A DNA stretch of 64,000 nt. Origin: Streptomyces sp. NBC_01689. Its GTDB lineage: Bacteria; Actinomycetota; Actinomycetes; Streptomycetales; Streptomycetaceae. The DNA lies in NCBI RefSeq assembly GCF_036250675.1, contig NZ_CP109592.1, positions 1,116,001 to 1,180,000 of the forward strand. The letters run 5' to 3'. The notes beneath the pieces were generated by a model. That model made no database searches, had not been told where the DNA came from, and saw only the letters and a program-made list of their open reading frames with translations. The translations under genes and the position numbers were made by a program. This document shows, piece by piece, positions 15,935 to 25,322 of the stretch (position 1 is its first letter; each line of letters starts with the position of its first letter).

Positions 15935-16555
15935 TCAGGTGCCGCCGTGCCCAGCGGCCCAGCGGCGCCGTACCGCTTCTTCGTGCTCCGCCTCCTCCAA
16001 CGCCAACTCTGCTTCGGCCAGTTCGTCCTGCAGCCGAGGGATCCAATGCCGGCGCAGGGCGCGGACCCGCTGTCGGGTCCGTACTGCCTCGGCGGCCAGA
16101 AGCTCGGCGGCCGCCTGGTGGGCGGCGAGTTCCGCCGCGGCACGGGCGGCTGCACGATAGGCCGTCTCGGCGTGCGCGAGGGCGGTGTTGGGCGGTGTCT
16201 GTTCTCCCAGAGAGCGGACGGGGTCCGTTAAGGTGACCACCGCCGGGTGGCGCACGCCCATCAGCGCGCCCCACTGGACGTCGACACGCGCCCGCCCGGC
16301 CGGTGCCGCCTCGGCCAGTGCGCTTTCGCCGCCGAGCAGCACTCCTCGCACGAGCCATGATTCCGCCTCGGCCAGCCTCTGTCGCCACACCCGGTCCGCG
16401 TCCTCGGTCGCTTGCCGTGCCGTGCGCTCCCGGTCCAGCAGGAGCCGGAGTTTGCGTTCCAGGAGGTCCGCTCCGCGAACCGCCGTGGCGAGACTGCGAC
16501 GCAGTCGCAGGCGCCCGGCGCGTCCCGCCGGGACCCGGCGCGCCCGCGGACTCAT
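15935..16555 (-). CDS. V/A-type ATPase subunit D (central stalk)
   Basis: A 206-residue rotor-shaft subunit that links the A3B3 head to the membrane ring. The sequence is almost wholly helical. The N-terminal arm is LRRSLATAVRGADLLERKLRLLL, and the C-terminal arm (RRHWIPRLQDELAEAELAL) is the coiled-coil partner. There is a short hydrophobic middle (VQWGALMGVRHPAVVTL). It is last in the operon, with its ATG overlapping the subunit B stop (ATGA). Divergent from Thermus and archaeal D, but position and the paired-helix pattern make the call firm. Confidence 0.82.
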   Translation of the reverse strand: MSPRARRVPAGRAGRLRLRRSLATAVRGADLLERKLRLLLDRERTARQATEDADRVWRQRLAEAESWLVRGVLLGGESALAEAAPAGRARVDVQWGALMGVRHPAVVTLTDPVRSLGEQTPPNTALAHAETAYRAAARAAAELAAHQAAAELLAAEAVRTRQRVRALRRHWIPRLQDELAEAELALEEAEHEEAVRRRWAAGHGGT

Positions 16556-17946
16556 CGTGCCTCCTGGTCCTGCGGCGGAGCGTGGGCGTCGAGCAGGTTG
16601 GCCGGAAGCATGCCGAGCTGGCTGCGCGGCAGGGTCAGCAGCACCTCCCAGGCCCGGTCCAGGGCGTCGTCCAGCGACCGGTTCTCGTCGGTGCCCTGCG
16701 CCAGGAACCGGTGCCGGAAGGCGTCCTCCAGCTCCAGATGGTGCAGATCGGTCGGGCTGAGCGCCGAGCGTCCGATCAGGTCGGCGAGTTCTCGCACCCG
16801 CCGGGACCGTGCCAGCGCGGCGATCAACTGCGCCGCGACGGCGGGATGGTCCGCGCGGGTGCGTCCCGCTCCGGTTCCCTTGCGCATCAGTCGCGACAGC
16901 GAAGCCAGCGGATCCACGGGCGGATACGTACCTGCCGCCTGTACCTCGCCGGAGAGCACGATCTGACCTTCCGTGATGTAGCCGGTGAGGTCCGGGACGG
17001 GGTGGGTGATGTCGCCGGCGGGCATGGTGAGAACGGGCAGGATGGTCACCGACCCCGACCGCCCCCTGATGCGGCCACAGCGTTCGTAGAGGGACGCGAG
17101 GTCGCTGTAGAGGTAACCGGGATAGGCCCGGCGGGCCGGAATCTCGCCACGCGCGGCGGACACCTCGCGCAGCGCCTCCGAGTAGGCCGTCATGTCCGTC
17201 ATGACCGCCAGGACGTGACGGCCCTCGATGAAGGCCAAATGCTCGGCGACGGTCAGGGCGAGTCGCGGGGTGAGCAACCGTTCGATCACCGGGTCGTCGG
17301 CGGTGTTGAGGAACAGGACCAGTTCCCTCGCGGCCGAGCGGGCCGCCAGCCCTTCGCGGACGAACGCCGTGTCGGCGTGGGTGAGCCCCATGCCGGCGAA
17401 CACGACGGCGAACGGCTCACCCCCGCACGTCGCCTGGGCGGTGATCTGCACGGCCAGTTCCAAGTGTGGTAGCCCGGCCGCCGAGAACACCGGCAGCTTC
17501 TGGCCCCGCACCAGTGTGGTGAGCACGTCCACGGCGCCCACGCCGGTGAGTACCGCCTCGCTCGGCGGTTCCCGGCGTACCGGGTTGATCGGTGTGCCGA
17601 CGACCTCCGCGTACGCCCCGCCCAGCACCGGTGGCCCACCGTCGGCCGGTTCGCCCCGGCCGTTGCACACCCGCCCCAGCCAGCCCGTCCCGACCGGGAT
17701 CCGCAGTGGTGTGCCGGAGAAGGCGACGCGGGTGCCGATGCGGTTCATGCCGGCGGTGTCCTGAAGGACCTGCACCACCGCGATGTCCCGGTCCACTTCC
17801 AGGACCAGGCCGTGCCGTCGTTCACCCGAGTCGAGGACGATCGTGGCGAACTCGTCCCACCCAACCCCGCTCACCCCCTCGACGAACAGGAGGGGACCGC
17901 GCAGATCCCGCACCCCCGTGTACTCGATGCGCACGGCGCCGGTCAT
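16552..17946 (-). CDS. V/A-type ATPase subunit B (non-catalytic)
   Basis: A 464-residue regulatory head subunit that alternates with A around the rotor. It starts with the beta-barrel domain (VEGVSGVGWDEFATIVL, GTRVAFSG) and continues with GWLGRVCNGRGEPADGGPP and the GQKLPVFSAAGLPHLELAVQI segment that replaces the catalytic P-loop. Further on are MTDMTAYSEALREVSAARGE, GYLYSDLASLYERCGRI and a C-terminal helical domain. ATG 17946 overlaps the subunit A stop (ATGA); the longer upstream frame lies inside subunit A. All core B-subunit landmarks are present, so it should assemble. Confidence 0.92.
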   Translation of the reverse strand: MTGAVRIEYTGVRDLRGPLLFVEGVSGVGWDEFATIVLDSGERRHGLVLEVDRDIAVVQVLQDTAGMNRIGTRVAFSGTPLRIPVGTGWLGRVCNGRGEPADGGPPVLGGAYAEVVGTPINPVRREPPSEAVLTGVGAVDVLTTLVRGQKLPVFSAAGLPHLELAVQITAQATCGGEPFAVVFAGMGLTHADTAFVREGLAARSAARELVLFLNTADDPVIERLLTPRLALTVAEHLAFIEGRHVLAVMTDMTAYSEALREVSAARGEIPARRAYPGYLYSDLASLYERCGRIRGRSGSVTILPVLTMPAGDITHPVPDLTGYITEGQIVLSGEVQAAGTYPPVDPLASLSRLMRKGTGAGRTRADHPAVAAQLIAALARSRRVRELADLIGRSALSPTDLHHLELEDAFRHRFLAQGTDENRSLDDALDRAWEVLLTLPRSQLGMLPANLLDAHAPPQDQEAR

Positions 17947-19739
17947 TCCGCCTCCTCGAGCCGGGCCAGCACGGTGTCGCGGGCCACGGCGACCGGAGCG
18001 GTCTCGGCGGGGCCCGCCGTCTCGCGCGCCCGCAGCAGCGGGGTGAAGTCGACCCCTTCGACGACGTCCGCAGGGATTCCGGAATCCACCAGTTCCAGGC
18101 ACCGGTCGATGACCGCCAGTACGGCCTCCACGAGGGCTGCCGTCTTCTGGGGCGCGCAATAGGCGTCCTCGGGAGACAGCGCGTTCTGCTGGATCGCGGC
18201 TTCGCGCAGCAGCCGTCCGGCGAGCACACTGATCCGTTCACGGGGTGGCAGAGCCGTGATCCCGACCAGTTCGACCAGGTCGGCCAGCCGGTCCGCCTCC
18301 GCGAGCTGCCGCGCGACACGTCCACGCCGTTCGGCCCACCCGACGTCACCGGCCCGCGCATGGGCGGTGGCCAGTGTGGCGGCGTCCCGGGAGAAGGACT
18401 CCGACCAGGACACCGCGGGATAGTGGCGCGCGTAGGCGAGATCGCGGTCCAGGCTCCACAAGCAGCGCACGAAGCGCTCGGTGTGTGCGGTGACGGGCTC
18501 GGTGCGGTCACCACCCGGGGGAGACACCGCGCCGATCACCGTGACCGAGCCGGTCACGCCGCCGAGGGTGCGCACGGCGGCGGCCCGCTCGTAGAACGCG
18601 GCCAGTTGCGAGGCGAGCCCCGCCGGGTAGCCCTCCTCGGCGGGGAGTTCGCCCATGCGGGAGGCGAACTCGCGCAGCGCTTCCGCCCAGCGGGAGGTCG
18701 AGTCGGCGATCAGAACGACGCCGAGGCCCATGTCGCGGAAGTACTCGGCGACCGTCGCGCCCGTGTGCACGCCGGCCTCGCGGGCCATCATCGGCATGTT
18801 GGAAGTGTTCGCGATCGTCACAGTCCGCTCCGCCAGACGACCCCCGGTCCGCGGATCGGTCAGCTCCGCCAACTCCTCGATGACGTCTGCCATCTCGTTG
18901 CCGCGCTCACCGCAGCCGACGTAGACGATGACATCGGCGTCGCACCACTTGGCGATCTGCTGCAGCAGCATGGTCTTGCCGGTGCCGAAGCCACCGGGCA
19001 CGGCGACGGTGCTGCCACGTGCCACCGGGAAGAGCAGGTCGACGGCACGCTGCCCGGTGTTCACGGGCACGTCCGCCGGCAACCGCCGCGCGACGGGTCG
19101 CGGTCTCCGTACCGGCCAGGACTGCTCCATACACACTTCCTGACCGTCCACCACGGCGAGCGCGATGTCCGAGGGGTGATCGCCGGCCGCCGCAACCCAA
19201 GTCACCTCCCCCGACAGGTTCGGGGGCACCAGGACCCGCAGCTGCACACCCGCGCCGATCTCACCGAGGACGGCACCGGCCGCGACCGTTGCTCCCTCAG
19301 CCACCTGTGGTGTGAACGACCAGGTGCGCCGGTCCGGTTCAACGGTCGTCGGTCCGCCTGCCGTGAGAAGGTCGCCGATGCCGGCCAGAGGGCGCAGCAG
19401 TCCGTCGAACACGCCGCCGAGCAGATCCGGTGCCAGCTGCACCGACAGGGGGCGCCCCTGGGGCTCTGCGGGGTGCCCGGGTGCGAGTCCGCCGGTGTAC
19501 TCGTACGCCTCGATGGTGGCGGTGTCGCCGTGGATGGCGACCACCTCGCCCGGCAGCCGGGCAGCACCCAGCACGACCAGGTCGTGCATGGCCACCGTGG
19601 GCGGGCAGGTGATCTCCACGAGGGGCCCGGCGACACGGAGGATCCGTGGGCGGTCCGCGCCGTCCGGCGGAGTGCCGGGCGTGATCTGCGGAAGCGTGGG
19701 CCCTTCCAACGAGTCCGACGGAGGGCCGACGGTGGTCAC
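17943..19739 (-). CDS. V/A-type ATPase subunit A (catalytic)
   Basis: Catalytic ATP-hydrolysing or -synthesising subunit, 598 residues, with the A-type non-homologous insertion. An N-terminal barrel (VAGPLVEITCPPTVAMHDLV) is followed by the bulge domain. Then come the P-loop PGGFGTGKTMLLQQIAKW near residue 245, the catalytic-Glu region VGCGERGNEMADVIEEL, IANTSNMPMMAREAG, LIADSTSRWAEALRE and SPPGGDRTEPVT. The GTG start at 19739 overlaps the subunit E stop (GTGA), so it was preferred to ATG 19751. Every catalytic motif is intact. Streptomycetes normally use only an F1Fo ATPase, so a complete V/A-type head is notable. Confidence 0.93.
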   Translation of the reverse strand: MTTVGPPSDSLEGPTLPQITPGTPPDGADRPRILRVAGPLVEITCPPTVAMHDLVVLGAARLPGEVVAIHGDTATIEAYEYTGGLAPGHPAEPQGRPLSVQLAPDLLGGVFDGLLRPLAGIGDLLTAGGPTTVEPDRRTWSFTPQVAEGATVAAGAVLGEIGAGVQLRVLVPPNLSGEVTWVAAAGDHPSDIALAVVDGQEVCMEQSWPVRRPRPVARRLPADVPVNTGQRAVDLLFPVARGSTVAVPGGFGTGKTMLLQQIAKWCDADVIVYVGCGERGNEMADVIEELAELTDPRTGGRLAERTVTIANTSNMPMMAREAGVHTGATVAEYFRDMGLGVVLIADSTSRWAEALREFASRMGELPAEEGYPAGLASQLAAFYERAAAVRTLGGVTGSVTVIGAVSPPGGDRTEPVTAHTERFVRCLWSLDRDLAYARHYPAVSWSESFSRDAATLATAHARAGDVGWAERRGRVARQLAEADRLADLVELVGITALPPRERISVLAGRLLREAAIQQNALSPEDAYCAPQKTAALVEAVLAVIDRCLELVDSGIPADVVEGVDFTPLLRARETAGPAETAPVAVARDTVLARLEEAE

Positions 19740-20245
19740 GCCGGCTCCCACAACGTCTCGGCCAGGACACCCAGCCGGTCCAGGGCGCGATCGGCAAGGG
19801 CGTCCGCCGCCAGGACGACGCGGCGGCCGGGCACCTCGGCCGTCACCCCGCCCCCCGAGGCTGCAGTGACCCTCGCCTGCGGACCGACGAGCTCTCGCGC
19901 CGCCTCCGCGCAGCGCGACTGCAGAGACGCGTCCTCCGAGAACGCCTTTCGCACACCCGCGCGAACCGACGCCCTCAGGGCCGCGTAGACCTCGGCGCGG
20001 GCCGCGAGTTCCGCCGCCCAGGCGTCCTGGACCGCCCGCGCCCGTTCCCGAGCCGCCTCGGCGGCACCGTCGGCCCTGCCGAGGTCCCGGGCCTGGGCGA
20101 GCACTGCCTCGGCCGCGGCGCGGGCTGAGCGCAAGGATTCCTCCGCGTCGGCGCGCGCACGGTCCCCGACCGCGTCGGCCGAGGCCCGTGCCGCGCGCAG
20201 CAACTCTGTGCGGACGGGGCTCAGTGCGTCCACAGGCGCAGTCAT
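19736..20245 (-). CDS. V/A-type ATPase subunit E (peripheral stalk)
   Basis: A 169-residue peripheral-stalk subunit. The first two thirds are a long alanine/arginine/glutamate-rich coiled coil (about residues 10-100). The C-terminal globular part (LVGPQARVTAASGGGVTAEV, VVLAADALADRALDRL) matches the E-subunit C-domain that contacts the head. It overlaps subunit F upstream (ATGA at 20242-20245) and subunit A downstream. The family call rests on architecture and operon position more than on strict motifs. Confidence 0.75.
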   Translation of the reverse strand: MTAPVDALSPVRTELLRAARASADAVGDRARADAEESLRSARAAAEAVLAQARDLGRADGAAEAARERARAVQDAWAAELAARAEVYAALRASVRAGVRKAFSEDASLQSRCAEAARELVGPQARVTAASGGGVTAEVPGRRVVLAADALADRALDRLGVLAETLWEPA

Positions 20246-20469
20246 CCGGGCATCACCACCGTCAGCGGCCGGGACGGGTCAGGCCCCGTCGCCGCGCTGC
20301 CCAGCGCTTCGGCGGCCACGGCCGTGAGGATCACCAGACCGACCGTTCCGGGCAGCGTCCGCCAGGCGCTGCGGACGGCGTCCGGATCCTCCGCGACGAG
20401 GACGTCGACCCCCGCCAGGGCCAGACCGGACACCCTTGTCCGTGCGCCGATGGCGGCCACGGTGCCCAT
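20242..20469 (-). CDS. V/A-type ATPase subunit F
   Basis: A 75-residue small central-stalk subunit (MGTVAAIGARTRVSGLALAGVDVLVAEDP...VGLVILTAVAAEAL). The alternating alpha/beta pattern starting with a GxxxxxxGF/L-like strand-turn is typical of NtpF/AtpF. It is shorter than the usual 100 or so residues because the C-terminal helix is abbreviated. The gene starts two bases after the K-subunit stop and overlaps E. The identity is mainly supported by the order K-F-E-A-B-D. Confidence 0.72.
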   Translation of the reverse strand: MGTVAAIGARTRVSGLALAGVDVLVAEDPDAVRSAWRTLPGTVGLVILTAVAAEALGSAATGPDPSRPLTVVMPG

Positions 20470-20471
20470 CG

Positions 20472-22298
<1,827 letters not shown>

Positions 22299-22312
<14 letters not shown>

Positions 22313-23231
22313 CGAACACTTCCCTGAGCCGTCCCCCGAGAGCCGCCGACTCCAGGGCCGCCCGCACCCGCCAGGCGTCCACGGACAGCAGCGCCACCGC
22401 ACCAACGACTACTGGGGGCCCGTACCGGCCCACACGCAGCAGCGCCGCACCGTCCGCTTCCACCGTCCGCCACCAGCGGGCCTCCGCCCGCCATAGCTCA
22501 CCCGGTTCGTCGATGCCCTCCAGCGCCCAACCCGCGGACGAGGGCAGACGCTCGCGGAACTCCTGGTACGTGGCGGCGGCTGTCGCCCGCCTCCCGAGCA
22601 GCCGTGCCGCATCGCGCAGTACGGGCTCCGGAAGAGAGCGGTGATGTACGAACAGTTCACGAGTCGCCAGCAGGACAGCGCGTCCCTGTGCCCAGCGGCA
22701 CGCGGGCAGTACGGCGATGGCGGTGCGGCGCGCGGCGGCCATCCGCATGCCGGTGACCAGGACCCACGGCGTGTCGCCGCCCGGGTCGCCCCAAGGCGAC
22801 GCCGTGAGCGCCGCCCGTGTCTCAGCGGGTGTCGCGGCGCGTTCCAAGCTTCGCCAGGCGGTCTCCAGCGCCCCGAGCCGATAAGGCTCCGGCGCCGCCT
22901 CCGCGCGGCGACCATCAGATGCGGTGAGCCGAGAGGCCACGTTGGCGATCTCGAACCCGGCGGCGAGCGGAACCAGCAGGCGGGCACCGCCACGGGGCAG
23001 CCAGCCGGCCAGTACCCGCAGATGCCACAGCAGGGTGGCGGACACCGCCCGCTGGGCCTGGCGCAGGTCCCCCGCCGACCGCGTGTATCTCGCGTAGGGC
23101 GTGGGCGCCAGGCGTTGCAGGGCGTCGTCGAGCGTCGGCCCACCCGCGACCTCCCGCGCCCCGACGGTTCCCGGGCACCTGCCGACAAGGGCCTTCGCCC
23201 GCACCGCGCCGGCGACCCACCCGGCACTCAT
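22299..23231 (-). CDS. V/A-type ATPase subunit C (d-subunit, stalk-ring connector)
   Basis: A 310-residue AtpC/V0-d-like subunit, the funnel-shaped all-helical connector between rotor shaft and membrane ring. Expected features include the N-terminal RAKALVGRCP, RLAPTPYARYTR, LAAGFEIANVASRLTA, AARLLGRRATAAATYQEF and RAALESAALGGRLREVFDAL at the end. It lies between the H-like and I genes, the usual place of C in compact operons, and overlaps both. Sequence divergence is high, so confidence comes from fold pattern and gene order. Confidence 0.77.
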
Positions 23232-23665
23232 GGCTCATCCCGCTTCCCGCCCGTCAGGCGCAGGGCGTCCGCCACAGAGAGATCCACCAGGTGGGGCATA
23301 CGTTGAAAGGCCCGCTCGCGGATCGCCGAAGCAGTGCGGTCTCCGGCGGCGCGGAGGGCGTCCGCCTCTTGCCGCGCCTCCCGCAGGAGGGGTTCCACGG
23401 CCTGCCGGCGAACCTCGGGGGCGTGCTCGCGCGCGGCATCCACCATGCGTGCCGCCTCTCGCGCGGCGTTCTGCCGCAAGGCCTCGGCCTCCTGCTCAGC
23501 GGCTGCCCGGATCCGTGCCGCCTCCTGCTGAACGTCTGCCAGCCGGGTGAGGGCGGGCTCCAGCTCCGCGGCGCGTTCCGCCGTACGGTCGGCGGGCACG
23601 CCGGTGGCGGCTGCTCCCGGCGTGCCCGCCGGACGGAACCGCTCCAGGAAGTCCCGCAAGCTCAT
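23228..23665 (-). CDS. V/A-type ATPase coiled-coil stalk subunit (H/G-like)
   Basis: A 145-residue protein, first of the operon. Residues about 30-125 form one long coiled coil rich in Ala, Glu and Arg (LTRLADVQQEAARIRAAAEQ, MVDAAREHAPEVRRQAVEPL), matching the G/H peripheral-stalk subunit that pairs with E. ATG 23665 begins MSLRDFLERFRP; upstream codons of the open frame look unlike protein. It overlaps subunit C (ATGA). The nine genes H-C-I-K-F-E-A-B-D are contiguous with no gap larger than three bases. Confidence 0.72.
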   Translation of the reverse strand: MSLRDFLERFRPAGTPGAAATGVPADRTAERAAELEPALTRLADVQQEAARIRAAAEQEAEALRQNAAREAARMVDAAREHAPEVRRQAVEPLLREARQEADALRAAGDRTASAIRERAFQRMPHLVDLSVADALRLTGGKRDEP

Positions 23666-23753
23666 CGCCGGCCTCCTGACGATCGGCTGCCCCTTCAGTC
23701 TCACCGTTGCCGCCCCGGCCCGCACCGGATAGTGCCGTCACGCCCTTCCACCA

Positions 23754-23767
23754 GGGCCGTTCGGCTC
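23754..23767 (+). promoter_or_regulatory. DosR-box-like palindrome between V-ATPase operon and CBS-BON gene
   Basis: GGGCC-GTTC-GGCTC lies in the divergent spacer, about 90 bases before each of the two starts (23665 minus, 23833 plus). It is one base different from the site at 32292 (GGGCC-CTTC-GGCTC). One site could serve both directions. Confidence 0.55.
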
Positions 23768-23832
23768 TAGGCACGGGCAGTGAGGGCGAAAGACTGGGAC
23801 GACAGGCAACTCGACGGAATCAGGAGGCGGCC

Positions 23833-24717
23833 GTGAACGAGCACGAGAACTTCTCCGCAGGGGCCGAAGTCCGGCGGGATGTGCCCTCTCGCCCCTGGAG
23901 CCCCGGCGAAACAGCACGGCAGGACACGCTGCTCCGCTACCTGGGTGCCGCGGCCAGCGCCGCCGCCAAGCACGCGGGTACGGAAGCGCAGGCTCCGACG
24001 ACTCTGCCGAGCGCTACGGCACGCCCAGCGACTCCGTCCGCCCCGCTCATGCCACAGTCCACGTCCCCGCCCGAACCGGGACTCCCCCTGGTGCGGGACG
24101 TCATGGACGTGCCAGCAGCCTCCCTGCGCGAAGACATGCCGTACCGCGACATCGCCCGCTCGCTGACGCGCGAGCACGCGGGGGCGCTCCCCGTCGTGGA
24201 CGCCGAGGACCATGTGGTCGGCGTCGTCTCGGAGTCCGACCTGCTGGCCAAGGTCGCCTTCGAGGCATCCGGTCACCGGCCCGGCCCCATCGGCAGGCTG
24301 CGTGAGCGCCGGATCCATGGCAAGGCCCGTGGTGACCTGGCCGCCGACCTGATGACAAGTCCCGCGATCACGGTGCTGCCGGACGCGACTGTTGCCGAGG
24401 CGGCCTGGCTCGCCGCGCTGTCCCGGCTGAAGCGGATGCCTGTCGCCGACCGCGAAGGTCGCCTGGTGGGCGTCGTGCGCCGCGAAACGCTGCTGCAATC
24501 GCTCATCAGGGACGACGCCGGTATCCGGACGGAGGTGGACGCAACGATCGCGGCGTGCTGCCCACCGGATGACCGAGAGAACGTGGAGGTGGCCGTGCAC
24601 GACGGCATCGTGGAGCTGACCGGGCGACTGCCCTCGACGACACTGGCCCGGCTCGTGGCGGAGGTGGAGGAGCTCACCGATGTCGTCGAGGTGAAGAACC
24701 TGCTCACAGCCGCCTGA
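23833..24717 (+). CDS. CBS-domain protein with C-terminal BON domain
   Basis: A 294-residue cytosolic protein. After a low-complexity Pro/Ala-rich N-terminus (residues 1-85), two CBS motifs follow: VRDVMDVPAASLREDMPYRD...VVSESDLLAKV and DLMTSPAITVLPDATVAEA...VVRRETLLQSL. A BON-like tail (VEVAVHDGIVELTGRLPSTT) completes it. CBS pairs sense adenine nucleotides; BON domains often bind lipid. GTG 23833 follows AGGAGGCGGCC. It is divergent from the V-ATPase operon with a shared DosR-box-like site. Two related CBS-BON genes lie at 30144 and 31049. Confidence 0.83.
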   Translation: MNEHENFSAGAEVRRDVPSRPWSPGETARQDTLLRYLGAAASAAAKHAGTEAQAPTTLPSATARPATPSAPLMPQSTSPPEPGLPLVRDVMDVPAASLREDMPYRDIARSLTREHAGALPVVDAEDHVVGVVSESDLLAKVAFEASGHRPGPIGRLRERRIHGKARGDLAADLMTSPAITVLPDATVAEAAWLAALSRLKRMPVADREGRLVGVVRRETLLQSLIRDDAGIRTEVDATIAACCPPDDRENVEVAVHDGIVELTGRLPSTTLARLVAEVEELTDVVEVKNLLTAA

Positions 24718-24753
24718 TTCCGGCCGCCCTCAGCAGGAGGAACGATCCTTGAC

Positions 24754-24887
24754 TTAGTACTGGAAGTGCTGCGGGCCGGATTCGTGCTGATCCAAGTGGG
24801 AGGCGAGGACCGCAGCCTGGACACGGCGCTGCACGCCCAGTTTGGCCAGCGGCCGTGAGATGTGGTTCTTGTGGTCACGGGACGCCG
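24754..24887 (-). pseudogene. C-terminal fragment of a DosR/DevR-like LuxR-type response regulator
   Basis: The minus strand encodes DPASRDHKNHISRPLAKLGV, then QRRVQAAVLASHLDQ, ending at TAA 24754. This matches the recognition-helix end of NarL/LuxR-type regulators ([24 protein letters not shown] in DevR/OsdR-like proteins). No receiver domain or upstream HTH half is present, so only the last 40 or so residues survive. It lies between the CBS-BON gene and the pyridoxamine-oxidase-like remnant, in the same island as the DosS-like kinase at 28260. Confidence 0.6.
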
Positions 24888-24919
24888 GATCACCGTGTGA
24901 GCGTCTGCTGTTTCAGCAT

Positions 24920-24963
24920 GGCGGAGGAGGTAGGAGTGGCTCGACACTCCTACCTCCTCCGCC
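24920..24963. terminator. Strong hairpin with 19-bp perfect stem
   Basis: Arms GGCGGAGGAGGTAGGAGTG (24920-24938) and its exact complement (24945-24963) enclose a six-base loop GCTCGA. There is no T-tract. It lies at the end of the minus-strand remnant beyond PPDK, so a terminator is likely; the long perfect stem could also be the end of a lost mobile element. Confidence 0.65.
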
Positions 24964-25270
24964 GCCGCGTATACACCTGCACGTCAGCCGTCAGCCGGTT
25001 GTGTTCGCCGCTCCGCCCGTCGCGGTGGGTGTCCGGGTCGATGGCATCGGCCTCATACGCGACGACGACGCCCGTGCTGTCGGCTGGCTGCGCGTGAGAC
25101 GTCAGCGCGGCGCCCTCGTGGGTACGGATGACGATGTCCCCGTTGTCCAGGACGTGGTTGCCCGGGCGTACGGTGGGCGGGGCTCGCCGGGTGAAGACGA
25201 TCCTGCCCAGGGACACGCTGCCCAGCAACCGCAGCGCCTCGGCACGGTCGAGGTTGATCCGCTGACGTGC
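24950..25270 (-). pseudogene. Pyridoxamine 5'-phosphate oxidase-like (PPOX) family remnant
   Basis: The minus strand reads INLDRAEALRLLGSVSLGRI, FTRRAPPTVRPGNHVLDNGD, IVIRTHEGAALTSH and VVVAYEADAIDPDTH, the N-terminal two thirds of a split-barrel flavin-binding PPOX protein common in actinobacterial stress clusters. The conserved second half is missing; the frame continues into unrelated sequence and stops at 24950 in the hairpin. No canonical start codon follows the good AAGGAGG sequence near 25270, where ATC/CGG codons occupy the expected position. The gene would have been downstream of PPDK on the same strand. Confidence 0.7.
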
Positions 25271-25322
25271 CTCCTTCCGCTGCCAGTCGGGCCCGCACCG
25301 GTGAAGCGACCGTGCGTCGCCC

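Noticed and set aside
17592..19988. 798-residue plus-strand open frame
   Set aside because: Antisense to V-ATPase subunits A and B, which have complete catalytic motifs.
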